From contig NZ_JARJNS010000009.1 of the NCBI RefSeq assembly GCF_030143245.1, positions 43,672 to 107,671 of the forward strand: a stretch of 64,000 bases of DNA, given 5' to 3'. Shown one piece after another: positions 41,304-49,750 of the stretch. This DNA comes from Rhabdaerophilum sp. SD176. GTDB taxonomy: Bacteria > Pseudomonadota > Alphaproteobacteria > Rhizobiales > Beijerinckiaceae. Below the pieces are notes generated by a model, which was not told the origin of the DNA, ran no database searches, and saw nothing but the letters and a program-made list of their open reading frames with translations. A program made the position numbers and the translations under genes. Position 1 is the first letter of the stretch, and every line of letters begins with the position of its first letter.

Positions 41304-42083
41304 ATGATTCGAATTGTCAGCGCCGGCCTCGCCCTTCTTGTCGCCGGATCAGGAGCTGTGATGGCGCAGAACGCGCAAAATCCTGCCGGATCGCCTGCCC
41401 ACATGTCGGCAAAGGTCGAGGCGCGACTGCCGCCGACGCGCGTGTCGCTTCGCGAGGCGCCCGCGCCGCAGCCAAACGCCATTCTCGACGCGCATGGGCG
41501 TGTTGTTCCCTTGGCCGCTGTGAATGTCGACGCGGTGCATCCAGGTAGGGAATGCAGCACGGCGAGTCGCATGCGGCCGGCCGAAATCCGTAAGATCGCG
41601 GAGGCGGAGGCAGAGCGGATCGGGCTGTCGCAAGATCTGGTTGTCGCCGTGATCCGCGCAGAAGGCCTTGTGGGTCCTGATACATCCGCAACAGGCGCTG
41701 CGATGCTCAAACAGGGGTCTGCGGAGGGATCCTGCGCCGATCAGGAAGGCGCCATTCGCAAGGCTGTCGCGCATCTCGCACGCATGCGCCAGCTCTACCC
41801 GGCGCCGGTTCACCACCTCACGGCCTATCGCGAGGGAGAGGAAGCGTTCCTAGCGAGTGGTGGTCTTCCTGAACGTGCCGAGACCCTGCGATTCGTTGTG
41901 ACCGCCTTGAATGAACTCGCGACGCCTCCGGGCGAACTCCCGGCAGCCAGTCGGTCCCAGAGCGCCAGAAGAGCAGGAGCTCCACCAGCTGTGGCCGCGC
42001 CGCAAACAGCGGCCAATCGCACACCTCAAGCCGGAAACCCCGACCCCCGCTGGGTCTCGGGCTTTGTGTTTAACCTCGAGTAA
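41304..42083 (+). CDS. virB1: VirB1-like transglycosylase, degenerate
   Basis: 259 residues with a signal peptide (VSAGLALLVAGSGAVMAQ). IGLSQDLVVAVIRAEGLVGP and DTSATGAAMLKQGSA align with the catalytic Glu and following loop of the lytic transglycosylase domain, but the second half of the fold is replaced by a Pro/Ala-rich tail. It opens the virB operon, as VirB1 usually does. ATG 41304 is chosen over a GTG three codons earlier because of spacing to GGTGA. It may still bind peptidoglycan. Confidence 0.7.
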   Translation: MIRIVSAGLALLVAGSGAVMAQNAQNPAGSPAHMSAKVEARLPPTRVSLREAPAPQPNAILDAHGRVVPLAAVNVDAVHPGRECSTASRMRPAEIRKIAEAEAERIGLSQDLVVAVIRAEGLVGPDTSATGAAMLKQGSAEGSCADQEGAIRKAVAHLARMRQLYPAPVHHLTAYREGEEAFLASGGLPERAETLRFVVTALNELATPPGELPAASRSQSARRAGAPPAVAAPQTAANRTPQAGNPDPRWVSGFVFNLE

Positions 42084-42089
42084 GTGATC

Positions 42090-42398
42090 ATGACATCAGC
42101 GTATCCACGTTCCGCCGCCCGCTTTGCCGGGATCGCCGCCGCAATCCTCTTTTTCGCTGGGGAGGCCTTCGCACAAGGCACGCTCCAGCCGGTACAATCG
42201 ACGCTGCAGACCCTTGTTCAGGCGCTGACGGGACCGATCGCCACCTCGCTTGCCATTCTCGCGGTCATCGCCTGCGGCTTCCTTGCCTTCACTGGCCGAT
42301 TGACATGGGGCATTGCCGGCTCAGTCATCTTTGGGATCGTGCTGGTCTTCGGCTCCGCACAAATCGTCCAGTTCTTCCAATCGGCTGTCGGCCGATGA
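42090..42398 (+). CDS. virB2: Major pilin VirB2/TrbC
   Basis: 102 residues. A signal peptide (AAILFFAGEAFAQG) is followed by two hydrophobic segments (PIATSLAILAVIACGFLAFTG and GSVIFGIVLVFGSAQIVQFF), the VirB2/TrbC pilin layout. After processing it would be about 75 residues. Overlaps virB3 by 4 bases (ATGA). Confidence 0.93.
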   Translation: MTSAYPRSAARFAGIAAAILFFAGEAFAQGTLQPVQSTLQTLVQALTGPIATSLAILAVIACGFLAFTGRLTWGIAGSVIFGIVLVFGSAQIVQFFQSAVGR

Positions 42399-42691
42399 CC
42401 GAGAACGATCTCGAAAAGCCCCTGATCGTTCCGCTCGTGCGGGCACTGACGCGCGCGCCGACGCTGATGGGCGTGCCCTACATGTATTTCATGATGAACG
42501 GTGTTGCGACCGCCGTCATTTTTCTGGCGAGCCACAACTTGGCCATGCTGCTCGTTGCGATCCCGCTGCATCTCTTCGGGTTCGTCATGACCCTTCGCGA
42601 CGAGCGCATTTTCGAAATCCTCTTCGTCCGCTCCACGAAATGCCCACCCCGCTCTCGCGCCTTCTGGGGTGCGGACAGCTATTCCGTGTGA
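42395..42691 (+). CDS. virB3: T4SS inner-membrane protein VirB3
   Basis: 98 residues. It starts in an ATGA overlap with virB2. PLVRALTRAPTLMGVPYMYF and the hydrophobic segment TAVIFLASHNLAMLLVAIPL are diagnostic of VirB3, followed by FVMTLRDERIFEILFVR. VirB3 works with the VirB4 ATPase, whose gene follows. Confidence 0.93.
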   Translation: MTENDLEKPLIVPLVRALTRAPTLMGVPYMYFMMNGVATAVIFLASHNLAMLLVAIPLHLFGFVMTLRDERIFEILFVRSTKCPPRSRAFWGADSYSV

Positions 42692-42698
42692 GGCAGGG

Positions 42699-45128
42699 AT
42701 GGTTGCGCGGGCACTTCTAACGGAAATGACCTTTGGGACGGCTGCCAGTCGCGAGCGCCCGCTCGGGATCCATATCCCCTATGCCCGTCATGTCGATGAT
42801 CGCACCATCAGAACCAAGACGGGCCTCCTCCTGACGACCCTCAAGCTCGAGGGCTACTGTTTCGAAACAGCTGATATGAGCGAGATCAACGCGCGCATGA
42901 TGGCGCGCAACGATCTCGTGCGCATGCTCGGGAATTCCCGTTTCGCGCTTTACCAGCACATCATCCGCCGCGAGGTCGAACCCGGCATACCCTCGACCTT
43001 TGACAACGCTTTCTGTGCCGAGCTCGACCGTCGCTACCATCAGGCGCTCGGGAAACGCCGGATGTTCGTCAACGACATCTACCTCACGATTCTCCGCCGC
43101 CCTCTCCAGGGACAGGCCGGCAATTTCGAAGGCCTCCTTGCAGCCATTCTCGGCAAGAAGACCGCTGGCGGCCATTCTGCGGATGAAGCGGAAGCTCTCT
43201 CTGAACTCAGCGATGTCACAACAGCCATTCGGGAAACCCTGGGGGCCTATGGCGCAAGAAGCCTTTCGGTCGAAGCCCGTGACGGCATCTGGCATTCCGA
43301 GCCGCTCGAGTTCTTGCTCCAGCTGGTCAATGGCGGTGTGCCGCGTCCCATGCCCTTGCCCCGCATGCCGCTCGATGAAGCGCTCTCCCAAAAGCGCATT
43401 TTCTTTGGTCGCAACGCCGTCGAAATCCGAGGGGCTTCCGATGCCGAGACCCGCTTTGGCGCGATGCTCTCGATCCGGGAATACCCCGCTTTTTCCGGTC
43501 CGGGATCCCTCGACCTCCTTCTGAAGGTCCCGCACGAGTTTATCCTGACCCAGAGCTTTGCGATTATCGATCGGCCGGAAGCTGCCAAGCAAATCGACCG
43601 CGTGACGCGCCAGGTCGATATGTCGGATGAAGCGGAATCCGTCGTCGCAGACCATCTCGCGATCGCAAGGGACGAACTTCTCGCGTCAGAAGCGATCTAT
43701 GGCGAACACCATTTCTCGGTGATGCCGCTCGGGCGCAATCTCAACGAGGTCTATGCCGCGATCACCGCGCTTGGCGCGGCACTCACCGATCGCTCCGTCA
43801 TCTGGGTGCGCGAGGATCTCAATTGCGAGCCCGCCTTCTGGGCGCAGCTCCCAGGAAACTTCGCCTATATCGCGCGCAAGGCCACGCTCTCCTCGAAGAA
43901 TTTCTCCGGCTTTGCTTCGCTCCACAATTACCCCTCGGGACAAGCCAGGGGGAACCATTGGGGTCCCGCACTCTCGGTCTTCGAGACGAGTTCCCAGACC
44001 GCCTATTATTTCAATGCCCATATTCGCGACCTTGGGAACTTCACCGTGGTCGGTCCCTCAGGTTCGGGTAAGACGGTCTTTCTCTCGTTTCTCTCCGCTC
44101 AGGCGCAGCGGATTGTCCCGCGCCCCAAGCTCCTCTTTGTCGACAAGGATCGTGGTGCTGAAATCTTCATACGTGCTATGGGCGGGCAATATGAGGCACT
44201 CTCACCCGGAGAACCCACGGGCTTCAACCCGCTCGCACTGCCGGATAATGGCGAAAACCGCGAGTTCCTGTTCCAGCTCTTCGCCTACATGCTGAAACCG
44301 GTCGACGATCGGCTGATGTCCGCATCCGAAGAGCAGGTCATTCGCAACGCGATCGCCGCGGTGCTCACGGGACCTATCGAAGGCAAGACACTTCCTGCCT
44401 TTGCCACGCTCCTTCGGGGCCGCATTCGCGCGGGGGAGGGCGATCTTCTCGGGCGCCTCGAGACCTGGCTGCGACAGGATCAGCGCGGCTGGCTCTTCAA
44501 CAACGAGACGGACAAGTTTTCCCTCACATCCATGTTCGGCTTCGACATGACCCGCGTGCTGGATGACCCAGTCATCCGCACATCAGCGCTGATGTACATT
44601 TTCCACCGGACGAATGAGCTCCTGACGGGGGATCCCGTCATGATCTTCCTCGATGAGGGCTGGCGGCTTCTCGACGATGAGGTCTTTGCAGGGTTTATCA
44701 AGGACAAACTCAAGACGATCCGCAAGCAGAACGGGATCATCGGCTTTGGCACACAGTCTGCCGCCGATATCGTCCGTTCGAAATCTGCGAACACGCTAAT
44801 CGAGCAGACCGCAACCAATATCTTTTTCCCCAATCCGAAGGCGGATGACGAGAGCTACCGGAAGGCTTTCCGGCTCTCGGCGCGTGAGGTCGAATGGATC
44901 CGGACCTCCGTGCCGGAGCAGCGCTCGTTCCTAATCAAGCATGGTCAGGACAGCGTCATCGCCAAGCTCAACCTCTCCGGCATGAGCGATCTCATCAAGG
45001 TCCTCTCGGGACGGACGGAAACCGTCGCCGAGCTCGAACTCCTGATGGAGGCGGTCGGAACAGACCCCGCGATCTGGCTCCCGATTTTCATGGGCCGGGC
45101 ACCCACGCCCGGGAATGTGCCGTCATGA
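42699..45128 (+). CDS. virB4: T4SS ATPase VirB4 (CagE/TrbE family)
   Basis: 809 residues from ATG 42699. The N-terminal CagE/TrbE region is followed by Walker A VGPSGSGKTVFLSFL near 460, KLLFVDKDRGAEIF and Walker B VMIFLDEGWRLLDD, then the arginine-finger region IGFGTQSAADIVRS and FFPNPKADDESYRKAF. All key elements are present. It energises pilus assembly and substrate transfer at the inner membrane. Ends in an ATGA overlap with the next gene. Confidence 0.96.
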   Translation: MVARALLTEMTFGTAASRERPLGIHIPYARHVDDRTIRTKTGLLLTTLKLEGYCFETADMSEINARMMARNDLVRMLGNSRFALYQHIIRREVEPGIPSTFDNAFCAELDRRYHQALGKRRMFVNDIYLTILRRPLQGQAGNFEGLLAAILGKKTAGGHSADEAEALSELSDVTTAIRETLGAYGARSLSVEARDGIWHSEPLEFLLQLVNGGVPRPMPLPRMPLDEALSQKRIFFGRNAVEIRGASDAETRFGAMLSIREYPAFSGPGSLDLLLKVPHEFILTQSFAIIDRPEAAKQIDRVTRQVDMSDEAESVVADHLAIARDELLASEAIYGEHHFSVMPLGRNLNEVYAAITALGAALTDRSVIWVREDLNCEPAFWAQLPGNFAYIARKATLSSKNFSGFASLHNYPSGQARGNHWGPALSVFETSSQTAYYFNAHIRDLGNFTVVGPSGSGKTVFLSFLSAQAQRIVPRPKLLFVDKDRGAEIFIRAMGGQYEALSPGEPTGFNPLALPDNGENREFLFQLFAYMLKPVDDRLMSASEEQVIRNAIAAVLTGPIEGKTLPAFATLLRGRIRAGEGDLLGRLETWLRQDQRGWLFNNETDKFSLTSMFGFDMTRVLDDPVIRTSALMYIFHRTNELLTGDPVMIFLDEGWRLLDDEVFAGFIKDKLKTIRKQNGIIGFGTQSAADIVRSKSANTLIEQTATNIFFPNPKADDESYRKAFRLSAREVEWIRTSVPEQRSFLIKHGQDSVIAKLNLSGMSDLIKVLSGRTETVAELELLMEAVGTDPAIWLPIFMGRAPTPGNVPS

Positions 45129-46033
45129 CCCGGCTCCTCCTGATCCTGACCTCGGCACTTGTTCTCGGAAGCCATGCGCTTGCTGCCGTTCCCACCCGCG
45201 ATGCCGCGATCCTCGAGAGACGGGCACAGGAAAGCGGGCACAAAACCGAGCTAAAAACCATCCTGCTCGACCACAAGAGAAAACGCGAGGGGATCAACTG
45301 CGCCGTGACCAAGGGCGGACGCGGCAATGTCCAGAATCCAGAGAGCCCGGCTAATCCCGCCACGGGGTCGAATGCCGTCCAGCGTTATGCACCCGGCGCC
45401 CCCGCTGCGCCGCTGACCGGCGCAACAGGCGGCACCCTCAGCGAACAGCAACTCGGATCAGAAACCGGCAAGGTCATCTCCGGGGTCGAAGCCACGCAAG
45501 GTACGGTTCAAGCGACCCAAGGGGCCTACCAAGCCCGCTCTGGTGAGGTCGGGTCCGCAAAGACGGTCATGGAAGCCTTCGACCAGAACAGTTCAATCCG
45601 CATCCAGAACGGGATGAGCTGGAACCAGACCATCGCCACGACGAACCTTCTCGTTCAGGCGCTCAATGCGCTCAACCTCGCGAACCAGAGTGATACCAGC
45701 CAAGGCGCGAGGGTGCTGGTCGGACCACAACCACCTGTTTTGCCTGGCCGAACATGTCCGGCCGGGATGACTGGCTCCGGGACGAGTGCAGATCCTTGCC
45801 GCCCCTCCCAATGTTCGACGACACCGTCCGGCACGCCGGCTGATCCTGCCTGCATCGTCAGGCGCTACACCGACAGCCATGGGAACGTCCTGACCTATCT
45901 CGAACTCGCTTCGCGACGGGTGCCCGACACCCCGGTGGCAGCGACCCGGCAGCCCAATACCGGGGCGATCACAGAAGCCGATCTCCTTGAAGCCCTTGCT
46001 GCAAGCCATGCGCGTGCTGCTGGCCAGAACTGA
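45125..46033 (+). CDS. Exported VirB5-like paralog in the virB operon
   Basis: 302 residues, signal peptide LLLILTSALVLGSHALAAVP. It shares with the next protein, VirB5, the stretch ATQGTVQ...GEVGSA and EAFDQNSSIRIQNGMSWNQT (VirB5: SIDQNTQVQIQTGQTVNELT), so the two are tandem paralogs. It also carries a cysteine-containing C-terminal insertion (TCPAGMTGSGTSADPC). Probably a second minor pilin or adhesin-like subunit; it has no standard VirB name. Confidence 0.7.
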   Translation: MTRLLLILTSALVLGSHALAAVPTRDAAILERRAQESGHKTELKTILLDHKRKREGINCAVTKGGRGNVQNPESPANPATGSNAVQRYAPGAPAAPLTGATGGTLSEQQLGSETGKVISGVEATQGTVQATQGAYQARSGEVGSAKTVMEAFDQNSSIRIQNGMSWNQTIATTNLLVQALNALNLANQSDTSQGARVLVGPQPPVLPGRTCPAGMTGSGTSADPCRPSQCSTTPSGTPADPACIVRRYTDSHGNVLTYLELASRRVPDTPVAATRQPNTGAITEADLLEALAASHARAAGQN

Positions 46034-46043
46034 AGGAACTCCC

Positions 46044-46799
46044 ATGCGTTACTCATGCAATTCCACCGTCATTGCTGGCCTCCTTTTTTGCCTTGGCGCT
46101 GGGCCTACTTTGGCGCAAGTGCCGGTCAATGATGCGGCCAATCTCGCCAAAGCGCAGGAGATCGCCTCCTCCACGCGGCAGATCCTCGAGACGGACCGGG
46201 AGATCCTGACGAACACACAGCGGACCTTGCAGGCGATCACCGGCGATCGCTCCTCTGTCGCACAAGGGTCGCTGGCCCAAATGGCGCTTGGCGGCGGGTT
46301 CACGATGGCCAGCGCGCCCTCCCTCGGTTCCGTGATCTCCGGCGGTACGCTCGCCTTCGGCGGCATGGGTTCGGATGCCCAAGGGATCGTCTCGAACCTC
46401 ATCAACGGGCTTCAGCTCGTTCGCTCGATCACGGGCCTCATCAATGGTTCGTCACGTCCGACGGATCAAGCCTACCAGAACTCGGTCAATGTCGCGGCGA
46501 CCATCACCGGTCTCGTCTCGGCAACGCAAGGGGCGGTTCAGCAGAGAAGCTCAGCCTTCATGCAGGGCGGCAACCAGATCGGCTCGGCTCCGGATCTCAA
46601 AGGATCGATCGATCAGAATACGCAGGTGCAGATCCAGACCGGGCAGACCGTCAACGAACTGACCGGCGTCGTCAACACAGCCGTGACCGCGACCAACCAG
46701 GCCAATCTCGACCGTCTCGCGGCGGCCTCCGCTGCGGCCAATGCCATGACCTATCGTCCGTTCAATGCGACCAACACCCCGGATGGGGCCGCACGATGA
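46044..46799 (+). CDS. virB5: Minor pilin VirB5
   Basis: 251 residues with signal peptide VIAGLLFCLGAGPTLAQ. The mature protein is helical: NDAANLAKAQEIASSTRQIL and DREILTNTQRTLQAITGDR form the coiled N-terminal helix of VirB5, and AVTATNQANLDRLAAASAA closes the protein. Position between virB4 and virB6 agrees. GAAGGA precedes ATG 46044. Confidence 0.87.
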   Translation: MRYSCNSTVIAGLLFCLGAGPTLAQVPVNDAANLAKAQEIASSTRQILETDREILTNTQRTLQAITGDRSSVAQGSLAQMALGGGFTMASAPSLGSVISGGTLAFGGMGSDAQGIVSNLINGLQLVRSITGLINGSSRPTDQAYQNSVNVAATITGLVSATQGAVQQRSSAFMQGGNQIGSAPDLKGSIDQNTQVQIQTGQTVNELTGVVNTAVTATNQANLDRLAAASAAANAMTYRPFNATNTPDGAAR

Positions 46800-46987
46800 T
46801 CGGAAGGCTGGCCCTGGCGATCGGTGTTGTGATGTTTCTCGGGGCTTGTGGACACAGGCCCCTCAAGGCGCCCTGCGAACCGGGGGATGCCCAACCTCTC
46901 TCGGCTCTGATCGTCTCGATACTACCGGAGACGCTGGGAGCGCTGATCCCGCACGGAACTGAATGCGGTCCGTTGCGCCCGCTCTGA
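46796..46987 (+). CDS. virB7: VirB7-like small lipoprotein
   Basis: 63 residues. MIGRLALAIGVVMFLGACGH carries a lipobox (L-G-A-C), so Cys18 would be lipidated. It overlaps the virB5 stop by 4 bases. VirB7 normally anchors VirB9 in the outer membrane; the further cysteines could form the disulphide to VirB9. Assignment rests on size, lipobox and position. Confidence 0.75.
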   Translation: MIGRLALAIGVVMFLGACGHRPLKAPCEPGDAQPLSALIVSILPETLGALIPHGTECGPLRPL

Positions 46988-47015
46988 TTGGTCCTGTCGC
47001 CCGAAAGCTCGCCCG

Positions 47016-48098
47016 ATGTCGCTCGTCACCGATCTCCTCAACAACGTGGACCGTGCAGGGAACACCTACGTCGCCAACGCCTATGGCGCGCTCGCGCAAT
47101 CCCTGACCGAGGGCGGGCCCGTCTCGGTCGGCAGCCTCATGCTCACGCTCTATGTCATCTTCTGGGGAATCGGCATCTGGCAGGGAACAGCGAGCGGGGG
47201 GCCAAGCGACCACGCCTTCCGGCTCTTCCGAGCCTTCCTGATCTACACGCTCGCGACCGAGTGGGGCAGTTTCCAGAGCCTGGTCTATACCGCGATGAAT
47301 GACGGGCCAGCCGCGATCGGCAACTCGCTCCTCAACACCGTCGGGTCCATGAACAATACCGGGCTCTCGATCAACCTGACCTCGGTCAATGCCGTGCAGA
47401 CCGCCCTCCAGAACCTCTGGGATACAACGGGGAATGCAGTCGCGGCCTTTGTCAAGAACGCGGGCATCACCAATCCCGGTCCTTACGTGATCGCAGCGAT
47501 ACTCCTCATCGCCATGGCCATCCTGATCGGGTTCGGGCTCTTCCTGATCATTCTATCCAAGGTCTTCATGTGGCTGCTTCTCGGACTCGCCCCCATCTTC
47601 ATCGTGCTGCTGCTCTTCGGGGTGACCTCGCGCTTCTTCTCTGGCTGGCTCGCGACGCTAGTGCAGTATTTCATCGTGCAGGTCATGGTCTATGCCTTCA
47701 TCGCCTTTTATGTCGGCCTGACCCATCAGTTTTTCGATCGTCTCAACACGGCGAATAACAGCTACACAACGACGTTTGCAGACATTGCCCCGATCATCCT
47801 CGTAGCGATCATCGGCGTTCTGCTTCTCCACCAGCTCAACGCCGTTGCAGCCTCAATCGCTGGCGGGATTCCCATGGGCTATACCTGCCTCGGGCGCTTC
47901 TTCAACGCCGCAGGCAATGCCCGCATCCCGTTCACGCCAATGCTCTCGATCAATGAACGGATCGCGGCACGGCGCATGGCGCGGATGCAGAATGCCGTCG
48001 CAGGCTACCGCGAAACCGGGATACCCGCTCCGCCGGGACGAGCCCGTGAAAACCCGGATCAGAACCGCCTCGCAAACCAGCTGAGGCAACCGATTTGA
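47016..48098 (+). CDS. virB6: T4SS polytopic protein VirB6/TrbL
   Basis: 360 residues with about five to six membrane segments (GSLMLTLYVIFWGIGIWQ, YVIAAILLIAMAILIGFGLF, VFMWLLLGLAPIFIVLLLFG, FIVQVMVYAFIAFYVG, IAPIILVAIIGVLLL) and the conserved loop between the last ones. VirB6 forms part of the inner-membrane channel. C-terminal tail is soluble and basic. Confidence 0.93.
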   Translation: MSLVTDLLNNVDRAGNTYVANAYGALAQSLTEGGPVSVGSLMLTLYVIFWGIGIWQGTASGGPSDHAFRLFRAFLIYTLATEWGSFQSLVYTAMNDGPAAIGNSLLNTVGSMNNTGLSINLTSVNAVQTALQNLWDTTGNAVAAFVKNAGITNPGPYVIAAILLIAMAILIGFGLFLIILSKVFMWLLLGLAPIFIVLLLFGVTSRFFSGWLATLVQYFIVQVMVYAFIAFYVGLTHQFFDRLNTANNSYTTTFADIAPIILVAIIGVLLLHQLNAVAASIAGGIPMGYTCLGRFFNAAGNARIPFTPMLSINERIAARRMARMQNAVAGYRETGIPAPPGRARENPDQNRLANQLRQPI

Positions 48099-48155
48099 CG
48101 GCGCAAGCAAGCCAACGCGCCTTCACTCCCCGAACGAATTTTCAGAGATCTTGAT

Positions 48156-48929
48156 ATGACCATCCCCAATGCGGTTCAGGCGCCGCCAGCTCAAAGCAAC
48201 GAGTCGCCACCAGCACAGCGACACGAGTCGCCGCCACCTCTGTCACCGTCCCGCTACTATGACGAAGCCCGGACCTGGGAACATGATATCGCGCGGCGCA
48301 ACCGGAATAGCCGGGCCATCGCCTGGATCATCGCGAGCGTCATGACGATCCTCGCGGGCCTAGCGCTTCTCGCGCTCGTGTTGCTCGTGCCGCTCAAATC
48401 TTACGAGCCCTATATGGTGGTCGTCGACAAGGCGACGGGCTTCGTCGAGGTCAAACGCCCAATAGCCGAGGGCGTTCTCAATCAGGATGAAGCGGTGACG
48501 ACCTTCAATGTCGTCCGCTACATCCGGATGCGCGAGACCTACGATCCCAAGGCGCTGAAGGAGAATTTTGAGATCGCGCAGCTGCTTGCGACCGGCGACG
48601 CCGCGCGTGAACTGACGGAGATCTATTCGCCAGCCAACCCGAAAAACCCGATCAAGGCTCTTGGCCTCAATACGGTCGTCGCCGTCACCATTAAATCCGT
48701 GACCTTCCCGAATAGCCGCACAGCCCTTGTGCGCTTCTCGACGGAAGAAAAAAGCCAGACCAACATCGTGACCCGTCATTGGGTATCGCTTGTGCGCTTT
48801 CGCTACACCTCGACCCCGATCCGCAATGAGTACCGCTTCGAAAACCCCCTCGGGTTTCAGGTCACAGAATATCGTCGCGATCAGGAAACAGTGCCGTCGC
48901 CGGGATCCGTTCCGGGAGCCAAGCCATGA
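48156..48929 (+). CDS. virB8: T4SS protein VirB8
   Basis: 257 residues. An N-terminal Pro/Gln-rich cytoplasmic part, one transmembrane segment (AWIIASVMTILAGLALLALV) and a periplasmic domain with YMVVVDKATGFVEVKRPI, VVRYIRMRETYDP and FENPLGFQVTEYRRDQE: the VirB8 fold. It nucleates channel assembly. ATGA overlap with virB9. Confidence 0.94.
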   Translation: MTIPNAVQAPPAQSNESPPAQRHESPPPLSPSRYYDEARTWEHDIARRNRNSRAIAWIIASVMTILAGLALLALVLLVPLKSYEPYMVVVDKATGFVEVKRPIAEGVLNQDEAVTTFNVVRYIRMRETYDPKALKENFEIAQLLATGDAARELTEIYSPANPKNPIKALGLNTVVAVTIKSVTFPNSRTALVRFSTEEKSQTNIVTRHWVSLVRFRYTSTPIRNEYRFENPLGFQVTEYRRDQETVPSPGSVPGAKP

Positions 48930-49750
48930 CACCCGCAACGATGACCCGCGCTGCTGTTGCCGCTGCGATGATGCTAGCGGTTCCCACCCTGTCGCATGCC
49001 GAATCCTCACCGCGCGCCGGGCAGCTCGATCCGCGCGTCCGCGATGTCGTCTACCACAAGGACAATGTGGTCGGCGTCGATGCCAGCTACGGCGTCTCGA
49101 CCATGATCATCCTTGGCGAGGATGAGAAAATCGAGACGCTTGCATTGGGCGACTCCATCGCCTGGAAGGTCGAGCCCAATCGGCGCGGGAACATCATCTT
49201 CATCAAGCCGGTCGATAAGGACGCGCATTCGAATCTGAATGTTGTCACGAACAAGCGGCTCTATTCCTTCATCCTGCGCTCGGCCTTCCGCGACCCGAAA
49301 CGCCAGATCTTCAAGATCCGCTTTCGCTATCCCGAGGATGATCTCGATCAACGCCTCCTCGCCAAGGCGAAAGAGCGGGCGGCGATGCCGAACATGCGCG
49401 ATTTCAACCGGGCCAATGGCAATACCGAGTATGGCTTCAAGGGCTCAACCAGGATCAAGCCGGTTCTCACCTTCGATGATGGCGTGAAGACCTGGATTGA
49501 GTTCCGTCCCGAAACCGAGACACCGGCGATCTTCCTCGTCGATAAGGACAGGAACGAAAGCCTCGTCAATTTCCGGCGAGAGGGGAATTTCCTCGTCATC
49601 GACAAGGTCAATTTCCAATGGACCCTTCGGCACGGGGACGAGGTTACCTGCCTCTTCAATCTCCGTCTCGACCCAGACAACCAGCCCGTTGCCTCTCCCG
49701 CCCTTCAGCGCATCGGCTTTGATGCCAATGCAACCCCGGAGGCGCGCTGA
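48926..49750 (+). CDS. virB9: T4SS protein VirB9/TrbG
   Basis: 274 residues with a signal peptide (AAVAAAMMLAVPTLSHAES). PRVRDVVYHKDNVVGVDASY and NVVTNKRLYSFILRSAFRD, then FDDGVKTWIEFRPETETPAI, are VirB9 hallmarks. C-terminal segment docks with VirB7 and VirB10 in the outer-membrane core. TGATG overlap with virB10. Confidence 0.95.
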   Translation: MTPATMTRAAVAAAMMLAVPTLSHAESSPRAGQLDPRVRDVVYHKDNVVGVDASYGVSTMIILGEDEKIETLALGDSIAWKVEPNRRGNIIFIKPVDKDAHSNLNVVTNKRLYSFILRSAFRDPKRQIFKIRFRYPEDDLDQRLLAKAKERAAMPNMRDFNRANGNTEYGFKGSTRIKPVLTFDDGVKTWIEFRPETETPAIFLVDKDRNESLVNFRREGNFLVIDKVNFQWTLRHGDEVTCLFNLRLDPDNQPVASPALQRIGFDANATPEAR

